Source of the DNA: Mesodorylaimus sp. YZB2_4
Lineage: Eukaryota > Nematoda > Enoplea > Dorylaimida > Dorylaimidae
Direction: 5' to 3'
NCBI GenBank assembly: GCA_030248295.1
Contig: JASANH010001652.1
Location: 1 to 64,000 of the forward strand
DNA length: 64,000 nucleotides
Each line of letters opens with the position of its first letter. Within the stretch, counting starts at the first letter, position 1. This document shows, piece after piece, positions 1-11,234 of the stretch. Under the pieces are notes generated by a model, which was not told the origin of the DNA, ran no database searches, and saw only the letters and a program-made list of their open reading frames with translations. The position numbers were made by a program, and so were the translations under genes.

Positions 1-346
1 ACGCGCCAACTCGCATATAGCGCCGCCTACTGGCGATGTTAGTGGCTGGCTCTCGTCCGTATCGCTGTCGTCGGTGGGCCGAATCGTGGTGTTCCTTCGC
101 TGCGGGTACTTGGTTGGCTTATCGCGAGATACGAGGCGAGTAGACCTGCTAATAAGATACGTAGGCTGTTTGTCCATAAACAAACGCAGACTTGAAGTGG
201 AGAGTGGATCTTACAATCAGTAAGTTAGACGTCCACTTCCTTTCTTCCTGGTATAGGCCTACATACCTTGTTTTTGCAGGTAGGAATTACTGAAACTGTA
301 AGCTGCGTTTTCATCAGCAAATCGAAAGTGCAACAATCAAGTCAGA
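1..346. promoter_or_regulatory. Upstream flank and probable 5' UTR of the GNPDA gene
   Basis: No coding exon could be supported. The stretch lies directly before the GNPDA start codon and probably holds its promoter and 5' UTR. A TTTTCATCAG sequence near 309-318 could be the acceptor of a 5' UTR intron. The window begins here, so the upstream neighbour is not visible. Confidence 0.4.
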
Positions 347-1842
347 ATGCGGCTAATTATTTGCGATACGTATGATGCAACCAGCGATTGGGCAGCGCGA
401 TTTGTCCGGCGAAAAATTCTCGATTTTCAACCGGGACCAAACAAATATTTTACGCTGGGCCTCCCAACTGGTACGTCATGGTTGTGAGTGTGCACTGCAT
501 GCAAAATAGCACAGGATTAAACTAGGATGGGCACATAGTCGTTTTGCAGAAGTGGATGAATCAATGCTGTTGCACAGACTTGGTATCCAAGCAGGAACTT
601 GGGATGTTTGCGAGACTAATAAGAGTCTTTTCCCTATTGTAAACATCATGGAGTTTAAACCGGTTTGAGCTGCTGATGCACTAGGTGTGTCAGCATTAGA
701 AAGTCATCCTAGTGCTTCTCTGGCAACTTCCGCCTTCCAAGAGTAAAGGGTTCCGCACGTGGCAGCTTGGGGGGCTACGTATTTTCTGGGTCCCCATTTT
801 CGTATCTGGAATGCACATTGTTGGTCAATACATTGCTAGTATGCATACAATGTTGTTGCAACGCTATTTTAGGAGGTACTCCCCTCGGAATGTACAAGAA
901 GTTGATCGAATTTTATAAAGCTGGTCAGATATCTTTCAAATACGTCAAGACATTCAATATGGACGAGTATGTTGGTAAGGAGAGGCCGGTGCTGCCAGTA
1001 GTCTGTCTCAAATTGGAGATAAGATAACCTGGTTCAGGCATTCCTCGCGATCACCCCGAAAGCTATCATTCGTACATGTACAATAATTTCTTCCGTCATA
1101 TTGATATCGATCCAGCAAATGCACATATCCTGGATGGTAATGCCGCCGATTTGGAAAAGGAATGCAACGAGTTTGAAAGAAAGATCACTGAAGCTGGTGG
1201 CATTGAACTTTTTATCGGAGGTGAGCACCGTTGATGTTGATTTCGAGAGTCCGAATGATTTGGATTGATTTCAGGAATCGGTCCCGACGGACATATCGCC
1301 TTCAACGAGCCAGGATCGAGCCTTTCTTCGCGCACTCGAGTTAAGACATTGGCTCAAGAAACCATCGAGGCCAATGCTAGATTCTTCGGTAACGATCTGT
1401 CACAAGTGCCTACCATGGCTTTGGTAAGTCTATCAACGCACTATTTCCCATCTAATGCGCCCTTTTATAGACTGTTGGTGTTGGAACAGTTATGGACGCG
1501 AAAGAGGTATGTCGAGGAATTATTGATTTTTCAGGTTTCTCAAGAAAATCGATTTGCAGGTGATGATTCTGATCACTGGCTCCCACAAAGCATTCGCATT
1601 GTACAAGGCTATCGAAGAGGGGATTAATCACATGGTGAGTCTCGACTGCCCCGGCACCATTCGGATACTCATACTTTTTGTTCCAGTGGACCGTGTCAGC
1701 TTTCCAAAATCACCCACGTACAATTTTCGTTGTCGATGACGATGCCACGTTGGAATTGAAAGTAAAGACGGTCAAATATTTTAAAGGATTGATGAAACAT
1801 CACATGAAGCTTATCGATGAACCAGATTGTACAAGTGCATAA
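347..1842 (+). CDS. GNPDA1: Glucosamine-6-phosphate deaminase (GNPDA)
   Basis: Converts glucosamine-6-phosphate to fructose-6-phosphate and ammonia in the cytosol, linking amino-sugar breakdown to glycolysis. Seven exons: 347-470, 873-974, 1038-1220, 1275-1423, 1471-1506, 1560-1634 and 1687-1842, giving 274 residues, close to the usual 276-289 of animal GNPDA. The N-terminus [10 protein letters not shown] and the block [16 protein letters not shown] are diagnostic. By comparison with bacterial NagB, the active-site Asp (in FNMDEYVG) and the Asp, His and Glu of PDGHIAFNE are all present. Intron 1 is 402 bp and the others are about 50 bp. An AATTAAA about 170 bp after the stop may be the poly(A) signal. 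GNPDA1 versus GNPDA2 cannot be decided; an invertebrate probably has one ancestral gene. Confidence 0.96.
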
Positions 1843-2253
1843 ATGGAGTCTTATCGATTGATTTATCGAATATCATTTTACAAATGCTTGATCTTTTATG
1901 GGGTGAAATTTTGGAATGTTCTACTTTGACATCAATGGAGCCTGTGGGAATACGCTCTCTTATTTTCGTGTTCTTTGTGCCCATGGGTTAAGATTGAACT
2001 CGATCCGAATTAAAGTTGGACTCTAATAGAGGTTCAAGGGAGGCCTGGCTGCATTGAAGTTGAGTCAGCGACAAAAACTAGGCGTCCTCTGCGCGTGTGT
2101 CGTTGGTGTTGTATTCTTCAAGGCTGCCACGTAGTCCATGCGTGCCTTGTTTGGCCATACGGTTGTCCTCGGCGAGGCCATGCGACCTAGTTCGTCCTCA
2201 TTCAAGGTCGTCTCGCAGACTGGCCTGCGCGAGTAGGCAGTGGTGACGTGCTG
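1843..2253. other. Intergenic spacer GNPDA-GALNT
   Basis: Holds the GNPDA 3' UTR with a possible AATTAAA signal near 2009, and the presumed promoter and 5' UTR of the next gene. Base composition becomes clearly more G+C rich from about 2040 onward. No ORF with family similarity was seen. Confidence 0.5.
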
Positions 2254-5200
2254 ATGGTGAGTCGGGCTTGTGTGATGGTGCCGCGAAGATGGAGAGGCAA
2301 GATCTTATTGTCTTGTACAGTCATACTCACATTCACCACCATCTGGCTTCTCATGACTGTCCTCCTGCTGGCTGCCCAGGACCAGTATTTGAGTAGCAAC
2401 GAGCAACGTGCCAAGGACAGTGCCAACAGGAAGGAGAGGGGCAACGACTATCTCGGACGGGGCATACAAGTCGTGGTCGGACATTACCAAGGCAAGATTG
2501 GAGATGAGAAGAAGAAGAACTACTCGCAAGGTGAGCTTGCTGCGAGAGGCTTCGAGTGTCGGGTGGGGGAATGCGATCATCGCCTAGGCGCCCGCCCCCC
2601 TTCCCCTTGGACGAATCCAGAGGAGGGGTGATGCAGGGGAGCTTACGCATTCTGCATGAAGACGGTGAAACATCAGCCTAACTGGTTGAGTCCCATTTGC
2701 CTGTAAATGGGCCCACTAGTGACTCGCCAGCATAGGTTAAAACTGCTGAAAGACTGAATGCTGCAGGTGCGCGTGGGCACCTGCGTGGCGCTGTGAACCT
2801 CGTTGAGCGTAACCTGTGACAGAACCAGGTGCTTCGAATGGAGGCTAGTCAACCCGGGCCTGACAGCCAGTTGCTGGCTTGAGATGTTCATACTTGCCTG
2901 ATCACAGCGTGCCTGCTGCAGCGTGGGAGCTATAGACGGCGCTCCAGCTACCTGGTTCAAGCAGAGACGGGGCGAGACGAGCCAGACAAGTGTAGCCAAG
3001 CCTCACACAGCCTCCGCATTGCAGACGGTACTGGGACCAGCTGGCTTGGATGGCCATGCCGATGTTGGTCTAAACGCCCAAGGTCGCGACGAACAGGGGG
3101 TCACCCTGTGGCTCGACGGGGGCTCACACTTCCATGGATGGCCCAGGGTCTGTGACGCCTGCAACCAGGCCTGGAGAGCAGGCCATAGCCATCAAGGCGC
3201 CGAGCCAAAGCATTCTGCACAGGTCCGCTCGACTTCAGGGTCGCGCGCAACCGTGACCTCTGAATGACCTTAGAACCCGGCAAGATGCCATGGACGAGAT
3301 CGGACCAATCCTTATATGCTGACCTCCACATTCACTATCCAACCGATCGACCACTTTGTGCCGGGCCAGTCCACATTTAATGCGATTGCCACTTGACGAC
3401 CTGAACCAGCCTCCTCAGCCCCACAATCTTCTGGGCTGCAGTGTCCCTAGACAATGGCCAACAGTGACTAGGACACAGACCACCCGATCTGACTTCACCT
3501 GACCGCGTGATTGCAGATGTCCTCGACTCCAACTCCTACGACCCTCTTCCCGGCTACGGTGCCAATGGTCGTGCGGTCAAGTTGGATGGTGCGGACGAGG
3601 TTCGTGCCAAGGACCTGTTCCAGATCAATCAGTTCAATTTGGTGGCCAGTGATCGGGTGGCCTTGAATCGATCTTTGCCCGATATGAGGAAGAAAACGTG
3701 CAGGACCAAGTCCTATGCAACCGATCTGCCCGACACGTCCGTCATCATCGTCTTCCACAACGAGGCCTGGTCAACTCTGCTCAGGACGGTCACCAGTGTC
3801 ATCGATCGATCCCCCAGACACCTGCTGAAGGAGGTCATTCTGGTCGACGATTTCAGTTCGAGAGGTGACTGACATTGGGTGCTTTGCCAGCAATGACCCC
3901 TCCCGTTTTAGCCTTCTTGAACGAACCCCTCGAGAGGTACGTGGCCGAATTGGAAGTGCCTGTGAAGATTGTGCGGGCCCGGGATCGGGTTGGTCTGATC
4001 CGTGCACGACTGATGGGTGCGGCTGAGGCCAGTGGTCAGGTGCTCACCTTCTTGGATTCGCATTGCGAGGCTACCCAAGGATGGCTAGAGCCGTTGCTCG
4101 CCAGGATCAAGGAGGACAGGTGGGTCAAGTGGTGATGGAGTGGCAGGCGGGCTGAACGGTGATTCCGTTTCAGGACAGTGGCCGTATGTCCAATCATCGA
4201 TGTTATCAATGATAAGACACTGGCCTACCAGAAAGGCATAGAACTGTTCCGAGGCGGGTTTAATTGGAACTTACAATTTCGATGGTACTCCGTGTCTCCA
4301 GCAGAGATGAACAGAAGGGCCGGTGACAACGCAGCTCCCATCAGGTGCGACCTGACTCACTGGAAACAGTCCGTCTAGTAGGCTATGGTCAGTATAGCAT
4401 GCTGGGCATCCAGCCCCCCCCCCCTAACCATGCCCTGCTATCCCTGCTCCACTCCGTCATGATGTCCCCGTCATCGTCTCTGGTACAACAGCCAGTCAGA
4501 ACATCGCTTTGCCGCAGTGGACAGCCAAGCTGTGAAGGCTCCTCTGTTCCAGGTCCCCCACCATGGCCGGGGGCTTGTTTTCAATCGATCGTGATTACTT
4601 CTATGAGATCGGCTCCTACGACGAGCAGATGGATATATGGGGCGGAGAGAATCTCGAAATGTCATTCAGGGTGAGTATATGCGATCCATGTGTGATAAGT
4701 TGCGCTGACCAGTTCCAAACTGATAAGACGGAAGGTGTGCGTGTATGCTATGCTGATGGTATGAGATGAGGCTGGGTTCAACTTGTAAAATTTGCATATA
4801 CCTTATCATTGCACTGACAGCTGCAGCTGCAGCTTCAGGATTAGCCACCTCGCAGATACGTTATCCATGCCATCTGAGAAGTCGCGGGGTAATGAGTATC
4901 ATCACACTGCAGAAGCTAGCCTGGCAACCGACCCAGTCCATGGAGAGTGTTGTAGCCAACTGCAAGCTACGGACTGAAGCCTTTCAGCAGATCAGTGTCC
5001 ATTAGGTACGAGTGAACCCGTTTCAGCTTTGGCAATGCGGGGGCAAAGTGGAGATTCATCCGTGCTCCCACGTGGGCCACATCTTCAGGAAAGCATCCCC
5101 GCACGACTTCCCGGACAATGGCTCCTCCAAAATCCTCAACACGAATCTGGTCCGAGTGGCCGAAGTGTGGATGGACCAATGGAAACACGTATTTTACAAA

Positions 5201-6673
5201 ACCGCCCCGCGTGAGTGCTACTGATAAGATCTATTTAGTTATCAGTCCTGATAATTTTGATGATTGACCTTTCAGAAGCTGCTAAATTGGCTGAAGGCGT
5301 CGATGTGTCGGAGCGAAGAGAACTAAGGAGACGACTGCGCTGCAAGGACTTCAGGTGGTATCTGGACAATGTCTGGCCCGAACACTTCCTGCCCCTGGAC
5401 GAACAATTCTTCGGTCGGGTGAGTGGGTCGATGCAATCCACAGGGTGTCACTTTGGCAGGGGCCTGTCACTGCCCACCAGGACTGTCTACTGTGATCGAC
5501 CACGGCAAGGTGGTTGTGCCCAGGCTGCAGCACGCACGCCAACCCTCTCAGGATTGTTTCTATCTCAGATCAAGAACGGTCGGCGGGAGAATTGTGTTCA
5601 AATGACCTACGTGGCGGCAACAATTGGTCTGGGCACGGAGAAGCGCGTTTCCCTAGAGCCATGCACTGTCGGCTTTAATCGCTTGCAGGTGACTAATGGT
5701 TCCTTGTCCCATTCTAGATAGAGAATGTGGTGACTAGACATTGCATCGTTAGTACGCCCAACGCGCCAGGCAAACGTCAACATTCACTGAGCATGCAACG
5801 CTGCACGCTGGGCTTTGATATGTGGCAGGTAGGCGACACGTGCTCAGGCCATAGCTCACATGCACAGCCAGCCATGCACAAGCATGGTCGACTGCACAAT
5901 ACAGATGAGCAGACAAATGCAGCGGCATACTAACAGTAAGGCTGAGGATAAGCAGGAAAAGACAGTGCATATAGGATTAGGACCCACGTAGTACTGATGA
6001 GCTGATGAAAGCACAAGGATGGGATATTGCTCAATCAATCTCCTGCTCAAGAACCAACACTCAAGACAGACTGTGCGCTGTTGATAAGCTGATAAACACT
6101 CTGCACTGAAACAGGTCAATGCCACCCTCACGATAAGGGTGTCACGTGAGACAGACCAGCACAGAGGGCAGCCACTGTCCACCAGCCCATGCTGTGAGCG
6201 ACTAGAGAAAGGTGGCTGTGAGTTAGGCCCATGAGATGTACTCGCAAAATAGGCTGCTGATAAGCTGACGCAGAAAGCATATCCGCTATCAGACCAGCCC
6301 GACACTACCCGCACTACCCCTTCCATTGCAGCTGTGGGTTTTCGTCAACGGCTCGATCAAAGGCGACGAGCATCAATGTCTCAGTGCTACCGAAGTTTCC
6401 GGCACATGGCTAAGCCAACTGAAGGAGTGTTCCGACACTGAACGAGAGAAGTGGACATACGATGACTATGTATTGACTCCCCTTCCCACAGCCACCCACA
6501 CCTTACCCAAGCCGTTTCAGGCACTCACCCTCCGCCATCGACAGTCGGGTTTATGTCTAGACAAGCCACTCGTACAAGGGGCCAAGGACGAAGTGCACAT
6601 GCCCATGCTCAACCGATGTACAGGCCATAAGGACCAGCAATGGGTGTTCGTGCCCGTCGAGTGGAGACCCTGA
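2254..6673 (+). CDS. GALNT: Polypeptide N-acetylgalactosaminyltransferase with ricin-type lectin domain
   Basis: Starts mucin-type O-glycosylation by moving GalNAc from UDP-GalNAc to Ser/Thr in the Golgi. Exons: 2254-2530, 3517-3864, 3912-4119, 4174-4344, 4553-4670, 5027-5210, 5276-5418, then alternative exon A (5569-5688) or B (5718-5828), and 6332-6673; 636 or 633 residues. The type II anchor ([20 protein letters not shown]) follows a basic N-terminus; the start could be the ATG at 2254 or 2275. Catalytic landmarks: [12 protein letters not shown], the metal-binding DSH in [12 protein letters not shown], and the Gal/GalNAc-T motif [11 protein letters not shown]. The C-terminus is a beta-trefoil lectin; its last repeat has LCLD and DQQW motifs. 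The lectin alpha repeat is encoded by duplicated alternative exons, described separately. Introns 1 (986 bp) and before the last exon (503 bp) are long. Which GALNT paralogue this is cannot be told. Confidence 0.95.
5569..5688 (+). other. GALNT alternative exon A (lectin alpha repeat)
   Basis: A 40-codon, phase-0 exon that begins [12 protein letters not shown] and ends [12 protein letters not shown]. It follows an AG acceptor (TATCTCAG) and is followed by a GTGACT donor. It fills the place of the first lectin repeat between the catalytic domain exon ending FFGR and the last exon beginning LWVFVNGS. If the sequence is read on past the donor without splicing, a TAG stops translation at 5719-5721. 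Confidence 0.85.
5718..5828 (+). other. GALNT alternative exon B (lectin alpha repeat)
   Basis: A 37-codon, phase-0 exon that begins [12 protein letters not shown] and ends [12 protein letters not shown], bounded by an ATTCTAG acceptor and a GTAGGC donor. It is clearly a duplicate of exon A: shared pattern I-x-N, a Cys near position 9, then x-C-T-x-G-F near the end. It fits the same flanking exons in the same frame. Confidence 0.85.
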
Positions 6674-7496
6674 AAATGCCGTGCAATAGACCCACAGATC
6701 TGATCCCTTTCGCCTGTATTGTGTGATCTGTATAAAGTCACTCCCATAAATCAGATGGGCCAGCCATGTGAAACACAGCATAGTAGAGCAGAAGCTAATT
6801 TTACAAAAGTTCGAAGGCGACCATGTCCACGCACACTTGCGAGACTATGTCGCGGCGTGGAGTCTTGCAGGAGTTGGAATCATGATCGAATGCAGACCAC
6901 CCCGATCCGACCGCCACCTGCACTTCGACACAGTCTTCACTTTGACTTGACATAGCGTCTCATCGCTTTATCCCACTTGTTTATCCTAGACCTCCAGAAC
7001 TGGTCGACTGGCTGCCGAAACACAGATGCAGAGCAGCACGTTTGCATGGTCCTACAAACTTGCTCAAGACTCGGGATATGGGATGGTACACTTCGACTGG
7101 TCCGCACAACCTGGCCGCTATTCATACAACTCCGGGCACTCGACCACACGGGACTTCACTTACGCTATGCCTGAAGGCCGTATTCATGAGGTTCACTATG
7201 TCTAGTCACACCACACCAACCTCATCGTAGTGTAATTGCCGCGAGGGTTCATGAATACTACGTCAGACGTACCTTTGTCATCCCTGACGAGGAGGACCAA
7301 TGCTACCAAATAAGCCATGTCTGCGCACTGTATACGTAGTCGCTTCCTTCCTTTGCGCATAAAAATTATTTAACACAGGGTCTTACATTAGTACTGGTTC
7401 GACAGTTCCACACAGGTTCGACTCCTGCTCAGGTTTCAAGTTTTTTATTGTCTTGAAACCCCCAGCAGAGAACAGCTCATAGCAACCACAGTCAGC
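6674..7496. other. Tail-to-tail intergenic region GALNT/ADCK2
   Basis: Contains the 3' UTRs of two convergent genes. No further gene was recognised. A stretch near 7385-7446 has a B-box-like GGTTCGACTCCTGC followed by a T6 run, which could be a decayed tRNA-like element, but no convincing A box lies upstream. Confidence 0.45.
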
Positions 7497-10400
7497 TCAG
7501 CTGCCCAAACTGAACAATACAGGACGAGCTTCTTCGATCAAGTCCAGCTGAGGATACAAAGATCGCCCCAATCCCTCCAGGACCAGAACGGCTAATACGA
7601 CACAGCTGAAGTTGGGGTCTAGATTGACTCGGTGTCGGCTAACTGTGGATAGAAGATCGGAGAGTAGGCTGGACACATCCGTCTGAAACAGACGCACACT
7701 AAAACACTGCAGTCAGCAAGTACCAAGGTATTACCGTTGCCAAGGATACTGTAGCAGAGCGTGCTTTGGCCACCAAATTCCCCACGTCCTTCTTGAATGC
7801 CGCCTCGTCTGAGCAATGTTGTTGTGGTGCATGACGCAGAAGTAACTCGCCCGCTTTGGCGCCCTGCAAAAAGATCTGTTCTGCCGTCCAATCCGCATTG
7901 AGACCAGCCCACTCAGAGATCTCACTCCGCGGAACTTTTATCATAAGCAAGCCAAACCAACATGACGCAAAACCGAAACAGTTTTCATTGATTTTCGGCT
8001 CCTATGACATCCCACCATCTGGAGACCCGTGATAGCCTGTTAGAGCCTGCTACGAGTATAAATCTGTTCCCTGCGGCCACTGTACATCCTAGCTCTTGAA
8101 CAGGATGGTCGAGTTTTTTCCTCTGCCTTAAAACCAACACAACAATTGTCTTCTTTCTCTCGCGCTTCCACCCGCTCCGCTAGCACCTGTCGCGACCGTC
8201 GAGGGGACCTTGTAGTTCAGGCGAGTGAGGACCATCCGCTCTCCCCCCCACCCTAAGCCCGCTTACATCTCCTTCCACCACAGCTCTGAACACAGCTCTC
8301 AAATTGGCCAAATCGCCCTGGCTCAATCGAATCGAGATACCAGCATCCAAGAACACTAATCTCGTCTTTTTCTCTGCCACATAATCGTCCGAGTACTTCA
8401 TACCACCCCGACCTCCGTTCACTAGATTCCAGACCAGACTGTCGAGTCGTTTCTTGATTCCAGTTCTCGGCCGTTCGTGCACGTGCTCCTGCACCAGGAT
8501 ATTGCCAGGATGAAGATCGCCGTGCACGAAATTATTCACAAATACCATCTTCAGCAAAGCGCTCATGCCCATCTTCGCCAGACCGAGTTTGAACTGCGTG
8601 TCATTGCTGGACAAGTAATTGGAGATGTGCTCGCCTTCCTGAAACACAGGCAAGGTCATCGAGACAACTCATGAGAACTCGACCACACTCACCTCGAACG
8701 TCTCGATCAGGATATTCTCATTTTGGAATAAGGGTTTGGGGAAATGCACTGTATCGTCGTCATCGAACTGCTGCGAAAATATGCGCACGGCGTCACCTTC
8801 GTATCGCATGTCAATCTGAAAACCAAGAATATTTGTCTGTATTTCTGACTCGGATAAGATTCAGCAACATTCAGGACTCGATACTAAACGCACAGGCCAC
8901 AGGCATGATGACGAGCAGGACCTCAGCAAAAGCACCAGCCATGGCTATACATAAAGCCATGGCTATGATAAATCACATATAGTATAGCCATGGCACCAGC
9001 CCAGCGCACATCTGTAATGTCCAGGGAGTGTGTAGAGGCTCGACTGGCAATCGATACTTTGCACGGAGCCGGCAGCTGGGAGCGTCACCCGTCAGGGTGA
9101 CGTTTCAGCCATGTACTAGGTCGGAGGACTTACTTGGCTGCCCTGGGTTTTTGGCGTGGTGCAAAAGCTCCACCGGTCACTCCCTCCAGTAATACGGACC
9201 CAGTCGTATTACAAGTGCACAGTTCGCAGTCTATCCTAGGTACCCAGCTTTTGGAGGACAGGTCATCCATCCAGTGAGTGCCGAGACACTTCCAACATGC
9301 CCCCCCCCCCCATCCTACCTGACGTATCAAGGCTGTACGAAACTCTTGCAGGCATCGTTTCGGATCGAGGTACCGCGTTTCGGGTACGACCACCTGAATT
9401 ACACTGGCCAATACGGAGAGAAGAGCCAAGTCGTCCGCGATCTGTTCCCTGACGCCCGGATGAGTTATCTGAAATACAATATTACCCAATAACCCAACCA
9501 CGACTCGCCAAACAGCTCACTTTTATTGCCACATCGATCCACGGTCGATCCATACTTTCGAACTTTGCCCTCACTTCCACGGGTGCTCGTTGTACATTGA
9601 TGTAGTTCAGCCTCGCTTTGTGCACCTAAATGGCAACGAGTATCAGCACAGCGTGGCAACCGACCTAGTGCACCGAGGTGAAGCGGGCCAAGTCGGAAAG
9701 GTTGATTGGGAAAGGTACAATAGTTCCAAAAGTCATCCCCCCCTCACTAACGACAGACCCAATCATCACCACTTTAATATCGATCAATCCCCTGACCCCA
9801 GGGGTGGATCCAATCCGATTAAATCGGCGATTCGAATTCGATGCACTTCATACGCCTGAAAGTCATTTTTATGGTGTACGGTTGTAATAGGTGTGTTTGA
9901 CATTGCCTTAGCTGGCCGCTCGGTAAGCACCTCCAGGCGGGTTGATGTATCTGACTCCGACGGCTTGGAGACCCTTCACCCCGAGGTATTGCCCCTGCCC
10001 TGATTTCGGCTATTGTAACGCGTTCCTGGCGGTCGATACTCTCCCCTGGGAGATGCCAACCACTCCAGCTGATGTTTCAGCGGCAGGTACAGTCGAGAGA
10101 CTTGCATTCCTCGAGCCGGAGTTTTTTGTCGGTTTCTCACATCCAGCGCGCCTGGGTGCGCTGGTTACAGTAGCTCGTCAATTACACCGTAATGGGATCA
10201 TACTTTTCCTAAATCTGTATGAATTCCCACTTTACGTGCTGGTCGATTCTCCTCTACTCCTGTAGGACAGAGAGCATCAGCAAGCAACTGGAACAGTTTG
10301 GAGAACGCGGCGCCACTTATGGCATCTCTACTGCAAATTTGTTTCTTATAAAGAGATCCAAGCTGAAGATGGGACCACTGATGCCCGATCCCACCCACTC

Positions 10401-11034
10401 ACCGTACCTGGGCCACACACCCCGAACCACACGGCTGTTCATCAAATTCTGTAAAATAACTCCTCCAATTCTCTCCCAACGCTTCCTTCAACACGCGCTC
10501 GGTCCTCGTCCGCGAATGCGGCTTCGCTGAGGTGTGCAATTGGGAAAAAAGATCGCAGAACTCCTTCGAAAATAAATCCCTTCTCGTACTGGCCCATTGA
10601 GCGAACTTGATTATGGCCGGTCCACTCCGTTCCACCAAATACAAGGCCCACACTCGCCATCGACGCAGCCTGTCCTCACGCCGACGACAAAACGGGTAGA
10701 CGAGCAGAAGAGGTGTGTAGACGAGCACCAGCTGACACAGTCGAATACATATCCTCACCAGCCGACCAATCCTCCACACCAAGCCCACAAGCACATTGCC
10801 TCGCTCGCTCCTCCTCTTCTCCAGCGTGTCGTGATAATACAACAACTTCGAGCCCACCAACTCGGAAATATCCTGCTTCCTCCCTTTCTGGCACTCCACG
10901 AAATATCGATTCCTAATCGACTGACCCAACGGAAACACAAATCCCAGATAGCACGTCGGTCGGCCAACCATCGATACCGACCGCCCTCCCCAACAATGCA
11001 ACACCAGACCCACGCAACGAGCTCGAAGCAACAT
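7497..11034 (-). CDS. ADCK2: AarF-domain (ABC1/UbiB) atypical kinase, ADCK2 type
   Basis: Member of the UbiB/COQ8 family of mitochondrial protein-kinase-like ATPases; ADCK2 is linked to lipid and coenzyme Q metabolism. Exons in transcript order: 11034-10408, 9625-9521, 9468-9319, 8815-8693, 8638-8267, 7863-7735, 7682-7497; 563 residues. Visible motifs: the ADCK2-like IIKFAQWASTRRDLF near residue 140, nucleotide-loop GSGCVAQVHKARL, VAIK with the ATP-binding Lys, HGDLHPGN catalytic loop and FLDAG metal-binding loop. The family KxGQ motif reads KFAQ. An N-terminal hydrophobic stretch (LVRICIRLCQLVLVYTPLLL) may anchor it in a membrane. Intron 1 (782 bp) holds repeat copies and intron 3 holds a 53-bp miniature transposon. 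Assignment to ADCK2 rather than ADCK1/5 rests on the WASTRRDLF and FVHGDLHPGNI blocks. Confidence 0.9.
8940..8992. mobile_element. 53-bp miniature inverted-repeat element with 8-bp target duplication
   Basis: Perfect 11-bp terminal inverted repeats (CATGGCTATAC / GTATAGCCATG) enclose about 31 bp. The flanks are a perfect direct 8-bp duplication, GCACCAGC, at 8932-8939 and 8993-9000. The ends match those of the 1,038-bp element at 37481-38518. It sits in intron 3 of ADCK2. Confidence 0.8.
9911..9970 (+). repeat. Dispersed repeat R1, second subfamily, decayed copy
   Basis: Shares GGCCGCTCG...GCACCTCCAGGCG and GGGTTGATGT with the copy at 63420-63505, but the left half of the stem-loop is deleted. 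It lies in ADCK2 intron 1, just before another R1 copy. Confidence 0.5.
10031..10169 (+). repeat. Dispersed repeat R1, copy in ADCK2 intron 1
   Basis: Recognised by GTCGATACTCTCCCCTGG, a CAACC...GCTGATGTTTCA stem-loop region, AGTC-AGAGACTTGC, CGGAGTTTTTTGTC and the 3' end GGGTGCGCTGGTTACAG, all shared in order with copies at 23381, 32611 and 61693. No coding capacity. Confidence 0.75.
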
Positions 11035-11234
11035 GGCTGACCAATCCTAAAATCAGAAACTGCACAGAATCCCATCCCAGTCACACAAGACACTTCGGCA
11101 ATCCACCCTCGACCACAAACACAATCGATATACAAAGGTGATTTATTAGTTACAAAATCCAGTGCTTAAAAACCATAATGAACAAGAGTCAACACAATTC
11201 CATACATGCCAACAGCCCATCCCCTTCATCACTC

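Noticed and set aside
2248-2253. Non-ATG (GTG) start upstream in the GALNT frame
   Set aside because: Two ATGs (2254 and 2275) follow at once and both give a normal type II membrane anchor.
10597-11040. 147-codon plus-strand ORF opposite ADCK2 exon 1
   Set aside because: Low-complexity His/Thr/Pro shadow of a confirmed exon of ADCK2.
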